Of a stretch of 64,000 nucleotides of DNA, positions 11,091 through 20,090 are shown piece by piece; the stretch's first letter is position 1; each line of letters opens with the position of its first letter. Origin of the DNA: an uncultured Clostridia bacterium (lineage in GTDB: Bacteria > Bacillota > Clostridia > Christensenellales > Borkfalkiaceae); NCBI GenBank assembly GCA_944337235.1, contig CALVLK010000005.1:36984-100983 (forward strand), in the 5' to 3' direction. Both the position numbers and the translations under genes were made by a program. The notes under the pieces were generated by a model that made no database searches, was not told where the DNA came from, and was given only the letters and a program-made list of their open reading frames with translations.

Positions 11091-13916
11091 TCATTGCTTT
11101 GCGGGCAGCATCCGTTTGAGGAACTGCCCCGTATAGCTCCTGTCGCAGGCGGCGACCTCTTCGGGCGTGCCCGTCGTGACGATCGTGCCGCCGCCGTCGC
11201 CCCCCTCCGGGCCGAGATCGATGATGTAATCGGCGATCTTGACGACGTCGAGGTTATGTTCGATGACGAGCACGGTATTTCCCCCCTCGCGCAGGCGCAG
11301 GAGGATATGCACAAGCTTTTCCACGTCGTAGCTGTGCAGCCCCGTTGTCGGCTCGTCGAGGATATAGAACGTCTTGCCCGTGGAGCGGCGCGAAAGCTCG
11401 GTGGCAAGTTTTACGCGCTGCGCCTCGCCGCCCGAGAGCGTCGTAGAGCTCTGCCCCAGCTTGATATAGCCCAGCCCCACTTCGTTGAGGGTGCGGATCT
11501 TGTTGTAGATGGAGGGCACGGGGCGGAAAAATTCGCATGCCTCCTCCACCGTCATTTCGAGCACGTCTGAGATGGTCTTGCCCTTATAGTGCACCTCGAG
11601 CGTCTCGCGGTTGTAGCGCTTTCCGCCGCACACCTCGCACGGGACATACACATCGGGCAGGAAGTGCATCTCGATCTTCATGATGCCGTCGCCCGCGCAG
11701 TTTTCGCAGCGGCCGCCTGCAACGTTAAAGGAGAACCGCCCCGCCTTGAAGCCGAGTGCCTTGGCGTCGGGGGTGGCGGCGAACAGCTCGCGGATGGCGG
11801 TGAACACCCCCGTATAGGTGGCGGGGTTGGAGCGCGGCGTTCTGCCGATGGGGGACTGATCGATCGCAATGACCTTGTCGAAGTACTCGATCCCCTCCGC
11901 CTTGCCGCACTTGCCCGCGGGCAGGCGGGCGCCGCCCAGAGCATTCGAGAGCAGCGGCAGGATGACCTCGTTGACGAGAGAGGACTTGCCCGAGCCGCTC
12001 ACGCCCGTCACCGCCGTGACGAGCCCCACGGGGATCTCCGCCGTAATGCCCTTGAGGTTGTTCTGCCTGCAATCGTACACGCGCAGCCACCTGCCGTCGG
12101 GCGCCTTGCGCGCCGCGGGCACTTCGATGCGCCGCCGCCCCGCCAGAAAATCGCCCGTGATGGAACGGGGCTCCGCCTCGAGATCGGCAACGCTGCCGCA
12201 GGCAACGATCTCCCCGCCGTGCACGCCCGCAAGCGGACCGACGTCCACAAGATAATCCGCCGCGCGCATGGTGTCCTCGTCGTGTTCGACGACGATGAGC
12301 GTATTGCCCAGATCGCGCAGATCTTTCAGCGACGCGAGCAGCTTTTCGTTGTCGCGCTGGTGCAGCCCGATGCTCGGCTCGTCGAGGATATACAATACGC
12401 CCGAGAGCGCGCTGCCGATCTGTGTGGCAAGGCGGATGCGCTGGCTCTCGCCGCCCGAGAGGGTGGCGGCGCTGCGCGAAAGGGTGAGATAATCCAGCCC
12501 CACGCCCACCAGGAAGTTGATGCGGTTTTTGATCTCCTTTAAGATGACGTCGGCAATGGCGTGCTGCGTGGGCGTGAGCGCGAGCTCGTCCATAAAGCGA
12601 TAGAGCGCGGAGACGGGCATATCGCACACTTCGGCGATGTTCTTCCCGCCCACGGTGACGGCGAGCGCCTCCTTTTTCAGCCGCTTGCCGCCGCAGTCGG
12701 GGCAGGGACTGGTGCGCATATAGCGCTCGATGTCCCACTTGACCCCGTCCGAAGACGTCTGCGTGTACCGCCGCTGCAGGCTGTTGACAAAGCCCTCCCA
12801 GCTCATTTTATAGCTGCCCGCAAAGGAATGCGTATGGTAGCGCATGTCGATCTTCTCGCCGCCGTTGCCGTACATGATGATGTCGTAGGCGCGCTTGGGC
12901 AGATCCTTGACGGGCACGTCGAGCGAAAAGCCGTAATGCTCGGCAAGCGCCGTGATGTACATCATGTTGGTGGAATTGCTGTCGAGCATCCACCCGCCCG
13001 CATGGACTGCGCCCTCGCGCAGCGTCTTGGTCTTGTCCGGGCAGAGCAGGTCGGGATCTACCGCCTGCTGATACCCCAGCCCCGAGCAGGTGGGGCATGC
13101 CCCCCATACCGTATTGAAGGAGAAGAGGCGCGGCTCGATCTCCTCGATGGAGATGCCGCAGTCGGGGCAGGCATAGCGCGAGGAATACAGCGTCTCCGCG
13201 CCGTCCTGCTCGATGACGACAAGCCCGTCCGCGAGTCTGAGCGCCCCCTCCAGGCTGCCCGTCAGGCGGGAGAGGATGCCCTCCTTGACGACAAGGCGGT
13301 CGATGACCACACTGATGTTGTGCTTGATGTTCTTTTCCAGGCGGATCTCCTCCTGCAGGTCGTAGAGGATGCCGTCGATCTTGACGCGGCCGTAGCCGCT
13401 CTTGCGCCATGCAGCAAGCTCCTTGGCATATTCGCCCTTTCTGCCGCGCACGACGGGCGCCTCCACCAGGATGCGGCTGCCCGCGGGCAGCTCCATGACG
13501 CGGTCGGCGATCTCGTCCACCGTCTGGCGGCGGATCTCCCTGCCGCATTTGGGGCAGTGGGGGACGCCGACGCGCGCAAAGAGCAGGCGCAGATAGTCGT
13601 AGATCTCCGTCACCGTGCCGACGGTGGAGCGGGGGTTGTGCGAAGTCGTCTTCTGATCGATGGAGATGGCGGGCGAAAGCCCGTCGATGGACTCGACGTC
13701 CGGTTTTTCCATCATGCCCAAAAATTGCCGCGCGTAGGACGAGAGGCTCTCCATATAGCGGCGCTGCCCCTCGGCAAAGATGGTATCGAAGGCGAGCGTG
13801 CTCTTGCCCGAGCCGCTTACGCCCGTAAAGACGGTGAGCGTACCGCGCGGAATGTGTACGTCCACATTTTTTAAGTTATTTTCCTTTGCTCCTTTGACAA
13901 AGATCTCCTCTTTCAT
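11091..13916 (-). CDS. uvrA: Excinuclease ABC subunit A
   Basis: A 941-residue damage-recognition ATPase of nucleotide excision repair. It has two ABC modules with Walker A GVSGSGKSTLAFD and GVSGSGKSSLVNE, and two LSGGE signatures. Zinc-binding cysteines are in CPKCGREI...CPDCG and in the second module CENCAGDG...CEVCGG. The start MKEEIFVKG is chosen over a longer frame because the ATG overlaps the previous stop codon (ATGA), indicating coupling. It is transcribed after uvrB and the HAD-GNAT gene under an SOS-type promoter. Confidence 0.97.
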   Translation of the reverse strand: MKEEIFVKGAKENNLKNVDVHIPRGTLTVFTGVSGSGKSTLAFDTIFAEGQRRYMESLSSYARQFLGMMEKPDVESIDGLSPAISIDQKTTSHNPRSTVGTVTEIYDYLRLLFARVGVPHCPKCGREIRRQTVDEIADRVMELPAGSRILVEAPVVRGRKGEYAKELAAWRKSGYGRVKIDGILYDLQEEIRLEKNIKHNISVVIDRLVVKEGILSRLTGSLEGALRLADGLVVIEQDGAETLYSSRYACPDCGISIEEIEPRLFSFNTVWGACPTCSGLGYQQAVDPDLLCPDKTKTLREGAVHAGGWMLDSNSTNMMYITALAEHYGFSLDVPVKDLPKRAYDIIMYGNGGEKIDMRYHTHSFAGSYKMSWEGFVNSLQRRYTQTSSDGVKWDIERYMRTSPCPDCGGKRLKKEALAVTVGGKNIAEVCDMPVSALYRFMDELALTPTQHAIADVILKEIKNRINFLVGVGLDYLTLSRSAATLSGGESQRIRLATQIGSALSGVLYILDEPSIGLHQRDNEKLLASLKDLRDLGNTLIVVEHDEDTMRAADYLVDVGPLAGVHGGEIVACGSVADLEAEPRSITGDFLAGRRRIEVPAARKAPDGRWLRVYDCRQNNLKGITAEIPVGLVTAVTGVSGSGKSSLVNEVILPLLSNALGGARLPAGKCGKAEGIEYFDKVIAIDQSPIGRTPRSNPATYTGVFTAIRELFAATPDAKALGFKAGRFSFNVAGGRCENCAGDGIMKIEMHFLPDVYVPCEVCGGKRYNRETLEVHYKGKTISDVLEMTVEEACEFFRPVPSIYNKIRTLNEVGLGYIKLGQSSTTLSGGEAQRVKLATELSRRSTGKTFYILDEPTTGLHSYDVEKLVHILLRLREGGNTVLVIEHNLDVVKIADYIIDLGPEGGDGGGTIVTTGTPEEVAACDRSYTGQFLKRMLPAKQ

Positions 13917-15178
13917 ACCTTGATCCTGTACCAATCCTCATGACTGACTGTAAATTCAAACGCGCGCAGAAGGGAGGCAGCCTCCGCCTCGTGCGCCGCG
14001 ATGTAGGCGTATGCGCGTTCCGCACCCAGACGCCTGCCCTCGAGCAGCAGCTTTGCAAGCACACGGCTGCCCCAGTGGCTACGGCGATAGTCGGGGTGCA
14101 CGAACAGATCGAAGACGCCGAGCAGCCTGCCGTCGCGCACGCCCATGCCCACGGCGACGGGGACGTCCCCCGCAAACGCCGCCACATAGACGCAGGCGCC
14201 GCGGATGCGCGCAAACGAGCGCAACGTGCCCCGTTCCCCCGTGACCGTACGATAGCAGCGCACCCATTCGGAGAGGGAGAGGCATTCCGCCCCGCTCTCC
14301 GGCAGGTCGTAAATGGGGGCGGTCATGCAGCGCACGCCCTCCTCCATGGCATAGCCGCTGCGCGAGAGCACCTCGTCCAGCGCCCCGTCGAGGGGGGTGA
14401 GGTGAAAGCGCGTGGGCTTATTTTCGCTGCCGTAACACATCTCGCACATGAAGAGCTTGCCCGTAATCTCCATGCGCGAGGGCAAAAAGGCGCGCACGCT
14501 GTTGAGCGCGCGGCTGTCGCAGTCGTCGTAGCGCAGCGCCCAGCCGTCGTACAGCTCCTCCCGCCGCGGCGGGAGCGCGCGGGCGCATGCCTCCTCCGTC
14601 TCCAGAATGTGCGCGATGCGGCGCACCGCCCTGTCCGCCGACCGCCAGCCGTTGGCGCCGAAATATACCTCATCGGCGCGCACGCGGTTGTGTTTGCCAC
14701 CAAAGAGCACCGCCGCCACACCCCGCCGCTGTGCGTCGAGGCATTTATCGACGTTGTCGTCTACCAGTACGGCGATATCGTGCGCGGCACAGTATTCCCC
14801 CTTGTCTTCGACCTCGGCGACGATGCGGTCGTACGGGATGCCCCGCTTTTCCAGCCAGTCGCGGGAGATCTTTTCGGGATTGGGGAACCAGACGCGTTGG
14901 CGGGCAGTCAGAATGACGATCTCGTGCCCCGCCTGCCGCCATGCGGAAAGCGTCTCCGCAGCGCCCGGCCGTGCCGCTGCGTCGGTAAAAGCGACCAGGC
15001 CGCCCTCCTGCAAGAACTGCGTCACGTCGTCAAACGTCCAGTCGAGCACGTCGACAAAGGCGTTGGCGTGCTCGTCCTTGCACACAAAGGGAAGCTGCTT
15101 GCGCTGCACATACGCGCTCGCGTATTTGTATCGCTCGACGACATTGAGCGTATCGTCGATGTCAACGGCAATTCTCAT
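13913..15178 (-). CDS. HAD-type 5'-nucleotidase / GNAT acetyltransferase fusion
   Basis: 421 residues. Residues 1 to about 190 resemble the NT5C/deoxyribonucleotidase-like HAD group: AVDIDDTLN supplies the nucleophile and acid aspartates, IVILTARQ motif II, and VLVDDN motif IV. Residues from about 220 form a GNAT-like domain ending in FDLFVHPDYRRSHWGSRVL, an acetyl-CoA-binding pattern. The biochemical role is unknown. Ribosome site AGGAGAGG precedes the ATG. It sits between uvrB (32-base gap) and uvrA (4-base overlap), so it is expected to be SOS co-induced; clean-up of damaged nucleotides is a guess. Confidence 0.8.
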   Translation of the reverse strand: MRIAVDIDDTLNVVERYKYASAYVQRKQLPFVCKDEHANAFVDVLDWTFDDVTQFLQEGGLVAFTDAAARPGAAETLSAWRQAGHEIVILTARQRVWFPNPEKISRDWLEKRGIPYDRIVAEVEDKGEYCAAHDIAVLVDDNVDKCLDAQRRGVAAVLFGGKHNRVRADEVYFGANGWRSADRAVRRIAHILETEEACARALPPRREELYDGWALRYDDCDSRALNSVRAFLPSRMEITGKLFMCEMCYGSENKPTRFHLTPLDGALDEVLSRSGYAMEEGVRCMTAPIYDLPESGAECLSLSEWVRCYRTVTGERGTLRSFARIRGACVYVAAFAGDVPVAVGMGVRDGRLLGVFDLFVHPDYRRSHWGSRVLAKLLLEGRRLGAERAYAYIAAHEAEAASLLRAFEFTVSHEDWYRIKV

Positions 15179-15210
15179 CGTCCTCTCCTGTCTTTCTTTT
15201 GTATGCGCGC

Positions 15211-17172
15211 TCAGGAGCGCAGGCGGCGTTTGAGTTCGGCGATCGTCTCGCGGATCTCGATGGCGCGCTCAAAGTCGAGCTGTGCCGACGCCACCTTCAT
15301 GAGCGCCTTGAGCTTTTCGATCTCTTCGGGGATATCCTTATTTTTGATCTCGGCGGTGCGCGACGCCTTGCCCGTGATGCTGAGCGTGGAGGATACCTCC
15401 TTGATGACCGTCCTGGGCACGATGCCGTGCGCACGGTTGTATGCGTCCTGTACGGCGCGGCGGCGCTCCGTCTCGCCGATGGCGCGCTGCATGCTGCCCG
15501 TCATCTCATCTGCATACATGATCACCCTGCCCTCCGCATTGCGGGCGGCGCGCCCGATGGTCTGCACGAGCGAGGTCTCGCTGCGCAGAAAACCCTCCTT
15601 GTCCGCATCGAGAATGGCGACCAGGCGCACCTCGGGCAGGTCGAGCCCCTCGCGCAGCAGGTTGATGCCGCAGAGCACGTCGAACTCCCCCGAACGCAGC
15701 CCGTTGATGATGTCGATGCGCTCGAGCGTGTCGATATCCGAGTGCATATAGCGGACCTTGACGTTGTTCTCTTTGAGGTAATCGGTCAACGATTCCGCCA
15801 TACGTTTGGTCAAAGTTGTTACAAGGACCCTGCCCCCCTCCTTGACGACGGTGTTGATCTCGGAGAGGAGATCGTCGATCTGCCCCTTGGTGGGGCGCAC
15901 GCTGACGGGGGGATCGAGCAGACCCGTGGGGCGGATGAGCTGCTCCACGACCTGCCCCGCCTGTTCCAGTTCGTAGGGGGCGGGCGTGGCGGAGACGCAT
16001 ATGAGCTGCGGCACGCGCTCGTCGAACTCCTCGAAGGTGAGCGGGCGGTTGTCGTATGCCGAGCGCATACGGAACCCGTAGTTGACAAGGTTGGTCTTGC
16101 GGGCGAGATCGCCGTGATACATGGCGCGGATCTGCGGAATGGTCATGTGGCTCTCGTCGATGAACACGAGGAAATTTTTGGGGAAATAATCGAGCAGCGT
16201 AAACGACGGCTCGCCCGGGCTTCTGCCGTCGAAATAGCGCGAATAGTTCTCCACGCCCGAGCAATAGCCGATCTCGCGCAGCATTTCAAGGTCGTGTTCG
16301 GTGCGCTGGGAGAGGCGCTGCGCCTCGAGCAGTTTGCCCGCGTCCTCAAACGCCTTCACCTCGCCTTTCAGATCCTCTTCGATCATGGCGAGCGCGTGAT
16401 TTAATCGCTCCGTGCCCACGGCATAGTGGCTGGCGGGGAAGATGACGGCGTGTTTGAGCTGCGATATGACCTTGCCCGTGACGACGTCCTCCTCGCCGAG
16501 CGTATCGATCTCGTCGCCGAAAAATTCCACGCGGATGGCGACCTCCGAATTGGACGCGGGGAAGATCTCCACCACGTCGCCGCGCACGCGGAAGGTGGAG
16601 CGCTTAAAGTCGACGTCGTTGCGCGCATAGTGGATCTCGACGAGGCGGCGCAAGAGTTCATCGCGGTCGAGCTGCTGCCCGGGGCGCAGCGAAATGCCCA
16701 TGCGGAAGAACTCCTCGGGCGCACCCAGGCCATAGATGCAGGACACGGAAGAGACGACGATGACGTCGTCGCGCTCGCCCAGCGAACAGGTCGCGGCGTT
16801 GCGCAGCTTGTCGATCTCGTCGTTCATGGAGAGATCCTTTTCGATGTAGGTATCGGTGGAGGGAATGTAGCTCTCAGGCTGATAGTAGTCGTAGTATGAG
16901 ACGAAATATTCCACCCGATTCTCGGGGAAGAAGGCGCGGAACTCGTTGCAAAGCTGCGCCGCGAGCGTCTTGTTGTGCGCGATGACCAGGGTGGGACGGC
17001 CGACATTCTGTATGACGTTTGCCATCGTAAACGTCTTGCCGCTGCCCGTGACGCCGAGCAGGACCTGCGTACGAATGCCGTCTAAGATCCCCTCCGTAAG
17101 TTTTTGGATCGCCTGGGGCTGGTCGCCCGTGGGCGCGAACGGGGCATGCAGTTTGAACTCATGATGCTCCAT
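15211..17172 (-). CDS. uvrB: Excinuclease ABC subunit B
   Basis: A 653-residue helicase-like subunit that loads at lesions with UvrA and recruits UvrC. Walker A is [13 protein letters not shown]. The beta-hairpin tyrosine region [18 protein letters not shown] and the C-terminal UVR coiled coil ([17 protein letters not shown]) are all present. The start at MEHHEF is set by GGGAGGATGCC. It is the first gene of the uvrB / HAD-GNAT / uvrA / aminotransferase operon, with an SOS box over its transcription start. Confidence 0.97.
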   Translation of the reverse strand: MEHHEFKLHAPFAPTGDQPQAIQKLTEGILDGIRTQVLLGVTGSGKTFTMANVIQNVGRPTLVIAHNKTLAAQLCNEFRAFFPENRVEYFVSYYDYYQPESYIPSTDTYIEKDLSMNDEIDKLRNAATCSLGERDDVIVVSSVSCIYGLGAPEEFFRMGISLRPGQQLDRDELLRRLVEIHYARNDVDFKRSTFRVRGDVVEIFPASNSEVAIRVEFFGDEIDTLGEEDVVTGKVISQLKHAVIFPASHYAVGTERLNHALAMIEEDLKGEVKAFEDAGKLLEAQRLSQRTEHDLEMLREIGYCSGVENYSRYFDGRSPGEPSFTLLDYFPKNFLVFIDESHMTIPQIRAMYHGDLARKTNLVNYGFRMRSAYDNRPLTFEEFDERVPQLICVSATPAPYELEQAGQVVEQLIRPTGLLDPPVSVRPTKGQIDDLLSEINTVVKEGGRVLVTTLTKRMAESLTDYLKENNVKVRYMHSDIDTLERIDIINGLRSGEFDVLCGINLLREGLDLPEVRLVAILDADKEGFLRSETSLVQTIGRAARNAEGRVIMYADEMTGSMQRAIGETERRRAVQDAYNRAHGIVPRTVIKEVSSTLSITGKASRTAEIKNKDIPEEIEKLKALMKVASAQLDFERAIEIRETIAELKRRLRS

Positions 17173-17192
17173 GGCATCCTCCCATACAAAAA

Positions 17193-17214
17193 GATACAAA
17201 CATACGTTTGTATC
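17193..17214 (-). promoter_or_regulatory. LexA/DinR SOS box of the uvrB operon
   Basis: GATACAAAC-ATAC-GTTTGTATC, with 9-bp perfect arms. The core CAAACATACGTTTG matches the Gram-positive DinR consensus CGAACRNRYGTTYG at 13 of 14 positions. It begins directly after the -10 and covers the transcription start. Confidence 0.88.
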
Positions 17215-17243
17215 ATGTTACCCCTTTTTTCCGCAGATGTCAA
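17215..17243 (-). promoter_or_regulatory. Sigma-A promoter of the uvrB operon
   Basis: TTGACA, 17 bases, TAACAT on the minus strand, abutting the SOS box. Confidence 0.8.
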
Positions 17244-17256
17244 GGGAAAATGGCTT

Positions 17257-17592
17257 TCAGGAAAAAATAAGTTTGAGCAGCCACCCGACGAGAAAGGTGA
17301 CAACGGCGCTTGCGCCCGCGAGGAGCAGGCGGAACCATACCGTTCGGGTGCGCCGCCGCCTTTCGCGCGGATAGGCGAGCCCTTCCCGGGTGAAGTGGAT
17401 GACATAGGCGCGCTCCCCCTTGCGTTCGGACGGGGTATAGTCGAGAAACCCCTCCGCACCCAGGGCGTTCAGCTGATCGTCGAGGCCTTCGCGCAACGCG
17501 GGCTGCAGATCGGCGGGGGAGAGCAGAAAGCGTTCCCGCCCGCCCGAAAGGCGCAACAGCGCACGCATGAGGCTGCCGCGGGAGAGATTCAT
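17257..17592 (-). CDS. Small protein: winged-helix-like domain plus C-terminal membrane anchor
   Basis: 111 residues, family not recognised. A soluble part of about 75 residues (LSPADLQPALREGLDDQLN, FLDYT) looks like a small winged helix. It is followed by a basic stretch (RERRRRTRT) and one C-terminal hydrophobic segment (about 88-109) ending LLKLIFS. The ATG overlaps the stop of the 17589 gene (ATGA). The same layout occurs in that partner, so the two may form a membrane-attached pair. Confidence 0.65.
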   Translation of the reverse strand: MNLSRGSLMRALLRLSGGRERFLLSPADLQPALREGLDDQLNALGAEGFLDYTPSERKGERAYVIHFTREGLAYPRERRRRTRTVWFRLLLAGASAVVTFLVGWLLKLIFS

Positions 17593-17966
17593 GCGCCCCC
17601 CTTTCCGCCCCACAGCAACAGGAACAGCCCGAGGGCGAGCAGAGTGGCAAGAAACGCCCCCGAAAAGGCGGCCGCAAACAGGGCGGCGAGGCGGCGGCGT
17701 GCATTGCGGCGGGCACGCACGAAGGCGCGCGCCCTGTCCTCGGCATAATGCCTGCCCGGGGCAAGCAGCCTCAAACAGTACACCCCGTCCTCTGCATATC
17801 TGACGTCGATATATCCCTGCGCATGCAGCCGCGACATGAGCGCCGCGAGCGGCTCGTGCAGTGCCGCGGAGGCGTGCAGAAGCTCCGCCTCTTCGATGAT
17901 CTGATATCCGTCGCCGCATATGGTATTCAACGCGCGCAAGAGCGCGCCCGTATCTCCCTCCGCCAT
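17589..17966 (-). CDS. Small protein: winged-helix-like domain plus C-terminal membrane segment
   Basis: 125 residues, function unknown. The N-terminal 75 residues (LLRALNTICG, YIDVRYAEDGVYCL) resemble a winged-helix domain. They are followed by an Arg-rich linker (RARAFVRARRNARRR) and a hydrophobic helix (about 93-118). Ribosome site GGAGAGG. Coupled to the next gene by a 4-base overlap and lying between glnS and uvrB; orientation and gap suggest a separate two-gene unit. Confidence 0.65.
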   Translation of the reverse strand: MAEGDTGALLRALNTICGDGYQIIEEAELLHASAALHEPLAALMSRLHAQGYIDVRYAEDGVYCLRLLAPGRHYAEDRARAFVRARRNARRRLAALFAAAFSGAFLATLLALGLFLLLWGGKGGA

Positions 17967-18012
17967 ACACCTCTCCGCTTTGCAGTATGTGTACGGGCGG
18001 AAAAAGTTTGCG

Positions 18013-19638
18013 TTATCTGTTGTAATTGTCTTTGAGCGAGACGATCTCCGAAAGGCAGAGCTTGTCCCCCTCGCGGCAGGTCTTGTAATAGCCCGTGCGC
18101 ATGAGCTGGAAGGCAGTCCCCTCCTCCACCTCGAAAAGATAGGGCTCTGCCTTGCCCATAAAGATGCGCTCGCTCTCGCGGTTCATGCGCTCGGAAAAGT
18201 CCTGCCCCGCATAATCTGCGTCGCGCAGAAGGGGGCCGTACTGTTTGATGACGGCGTCGACGCAGCAGGCGGCGTTCACCCACTGGATGACGCCCTTCGC
18301 CTTGACGCCGCTCGTATCGGCGCCGCTGCGCGAGTCGGGCAGATAGGTGGCGCGCACTTCGACCACGTTGCCCTGCTCGTCGGTGATCGCCTCGTCGCAG
18401 CGCACGATATAGGCATTTTTCAGGCGGACGTAGCCGCCGATCTTGCCGCGGTAGTATTTGGGGGGCGGATCGAGCGAGAAGTCCGAGCGCTCGATGTACA
18501 GCTCCCTGCCAAAGGTCACCTTGCGGGTCCCGGCGTCCTCCACCGTCTGATTGATGTCAAAATCCACTTCCTCGCTGCCCTCGTAGTTGGTGATGACAAG
18601 GCGGATGGGATCGACGATCGCCATGGCGCGGGGGGCGCGGACGTTCAGCCAGTCGCGCACGACGGCGTCGAAATAGCTGATCTCGCACTCGGAATTGGCC
18701 TTGGAGACGCCGATCCTTGCGCAGAAGTCGCGGATGGCGCCGGCGGGGATGCCGCGGTTGCGCAGCCCGGTGAGCGTGGGCATGCGGGGGTCGTCCCAGC
18801 CGTGGACGGAGCCGTCCTCGACGAGCTTTTTCAGGTAGCGCTTGCTCATGACGAGGTTGGTCACGCTCAGCCGCGCAAACTCGATCTGGCGGGGCTTGGG
18901 CGAAAACCCGAGCGAGATGCCCACCCAGTCGTAGAGGGGGCGATGGTCTTCAAACTCGAGCGTGCACAGCGAATGGGTCACGCCCTGCAGATAGTCGCAG
19001 ATGGGATGCGCATAGTCGTACATGGGGTAGATGCACCACTTGTCCCCCGTGCGGTGATGCGAGGCGTGCAGAATGCGGTAGATGACGGGGTCGCGCATGT
19101 TCACGTTGGGCGAACTCATGTCGATCTTGGCGCGCAGGCAGCGTTCGCCGTCGGCATATTTGCCGTCGCGCATCTCGCGGAAGAGGCGCAGATTTTCCTC
19201 CGGCGTGCGGTTGCGGTAGGGGCTCTCCTGCCCCGGCTCGGTGAGAGTACCGCGGGTGAGGCGGATTTCCTCTGCCGAAAGGTCGCACACGAACGCCTTG
19301 CCCTCGCGGATGAGGCGCTCGGCATAGTCATAGATGATATCGAAGAAGTCCGAGGCATACACCTCCTTCTCCCAATGGTAGCCCAGCCAGCGGATATCGG
19401 CGCGGATGGCGTCGACAAATTCCGTCTTTTCCTTGGAGGGGTTGGTGTCGTCGAAGAAAAGATTGCACTTGCCGTGATATTTTTCCGCCGTGCCGAAGTT
19501 GACGAACATGCTCTTGGCGTGCCCGATGTGCAGATATCCGTTCGGTTCGGGCGGAAAGCGCGTCTGGATCGCCGTGACCCTGCCCGCGGCGAGGTCGTCG
19601 TCGATGATCTGTTCGATGAAATTTGATGCTTCTGCCAT
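18013..19638 (-). CDS. glnS: Glutamine-tRNA ligase
   Basis: A 541-residue class I synthetase that charges tRNA-Gln directly. The HIGH motif is in PPEPNGYLHIGHAKS and the KMSKS equivalent is VMSKR. The C-terminal anticodon-binding beta-barrels are present. Many Firmicutes use the GatCAB transamidation route instead; its presence here is consistent with the patchy distribution of GlnRS in Clostridia. Ribosome site AAGGAG. An extended -10 (TGCTATACT) lies at about 19720-19730 with a poor -35. Confidence 0.95.
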   Translation of the reverse strand: MAEASNFIEQIIDDDLAAGRVTAIQTRFPPEPNGYLHIGHAKSMFVNFGTAEKYHGKCNLFFDDTNPSKEKTEFVDAIRADIRWLGYHWEKEVYASDFFDIIYDYAERLIREGKAFVCDLSAEEIRLTRGTLTEPGQESPYRNRTPEENLRLFREMRDGKYADGERCLRAKIDMSSPNVNMRDPVIYRILHASHHRTGDKWCIYPMYDYAHPICDYLQGVTHSLCTLEFEDHRPLYDWVGISLGFSPKPRQIEFARLSVTNLVMSKRYLKKLVEDGSVHGWDDPRMPTLTGLRNRGIPAGAIRDFCARIGVSKANSECEISYFDAVVRDWLNVRAPRAMAIVDPIRLVITNYEGSEEVDFDINQTVEDAGTRKVTFGRELYIERSDFSLDPPPKYYRGKIGGYVRLKNAYIVRCDEAITDEQGNVVEVRATYLPDSRSGADTSGVKAKGVIQWVNAACCVDAVIKQYGPLLRDADYAGQDFSERMNRESERIFMGKAEPYLFEVEEGTAFQLMRTGYYKTCREGDKLCLSEIVSLKDNYNR

Positions 19639-19827
19639 ATCCTTTCACTCCTTGTCTGCGCGGGGGCGCCGCGCGTTCCCCCGCCTGCGCCCGCAGGGCG
19701 GCTGCATTCATTTGGCATATAGTATAGCATAATTGCGAAAAAAATGGTACTCTTTCGCACGGGGTTTTGCAAAAAACGCCCTCTTTTTTGCGCTTGCGCG
19801 CGAATTACCTGACGAACGCAATGCTTT

Positions 19828-19902
19828 TTACCGCACGAGCTCTCCTTCGGGCAGGTTCGACTCTTTGGTCACGACCTTTACGGCAATTTCTTTTACGATC
19901 AT
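19828..19902 (-). pseudogene. Remnant of a SPL-like radical SAM gene (5' end only)
   Basis: A 24-codon frame, MIVKEIAVKVVTKESNLPEG, that resembles the start of COG1533/SPL-type radical SAM proteins (MIVKEI.VK...TKSNLP). It stops before the expected cysteine cluster. A GGAAGAAGGAA ribosome site remains. Interpreted as the stump of a deleted gene; the assignment rests on remembered family similarity over a short stretch. Confidence 0.45.
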
Positions 19903-20090
19903 TTCCTTCTTCCAAAACGGATCTGTCTGTCGAGGTCGGGATGATATTGCGTCCGTCCTGAGGATAATATACTGCCGATTGCGGCTGTGGTCCCATGTGG
20001 GCGCCCTGTTGCCCGCCGCCAAAATTCTTTTAATGGCCTCAAAATCGACCTTGCCATTCTTCTGTAATTTACCGCCTCAAAGAATTCCAT
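19903..20090 (-). pseudogene. Nitroreductase-family gene remnant, frameshifted
   Basis: It opens with MEFFEAVNYRR, overlapping the MFS stop by 14 bases, then needs a frameshift to continue as NGKVDFEAIKRILAAGNRAP and TWDHSRNRQYIILR. That pattern is typical of FMN nitroreductase N-termini. The rest of the domain (about 130 residues) is missing. It is a decayed gene from the same operon as the MFS transporter. Confidence 0.55.
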
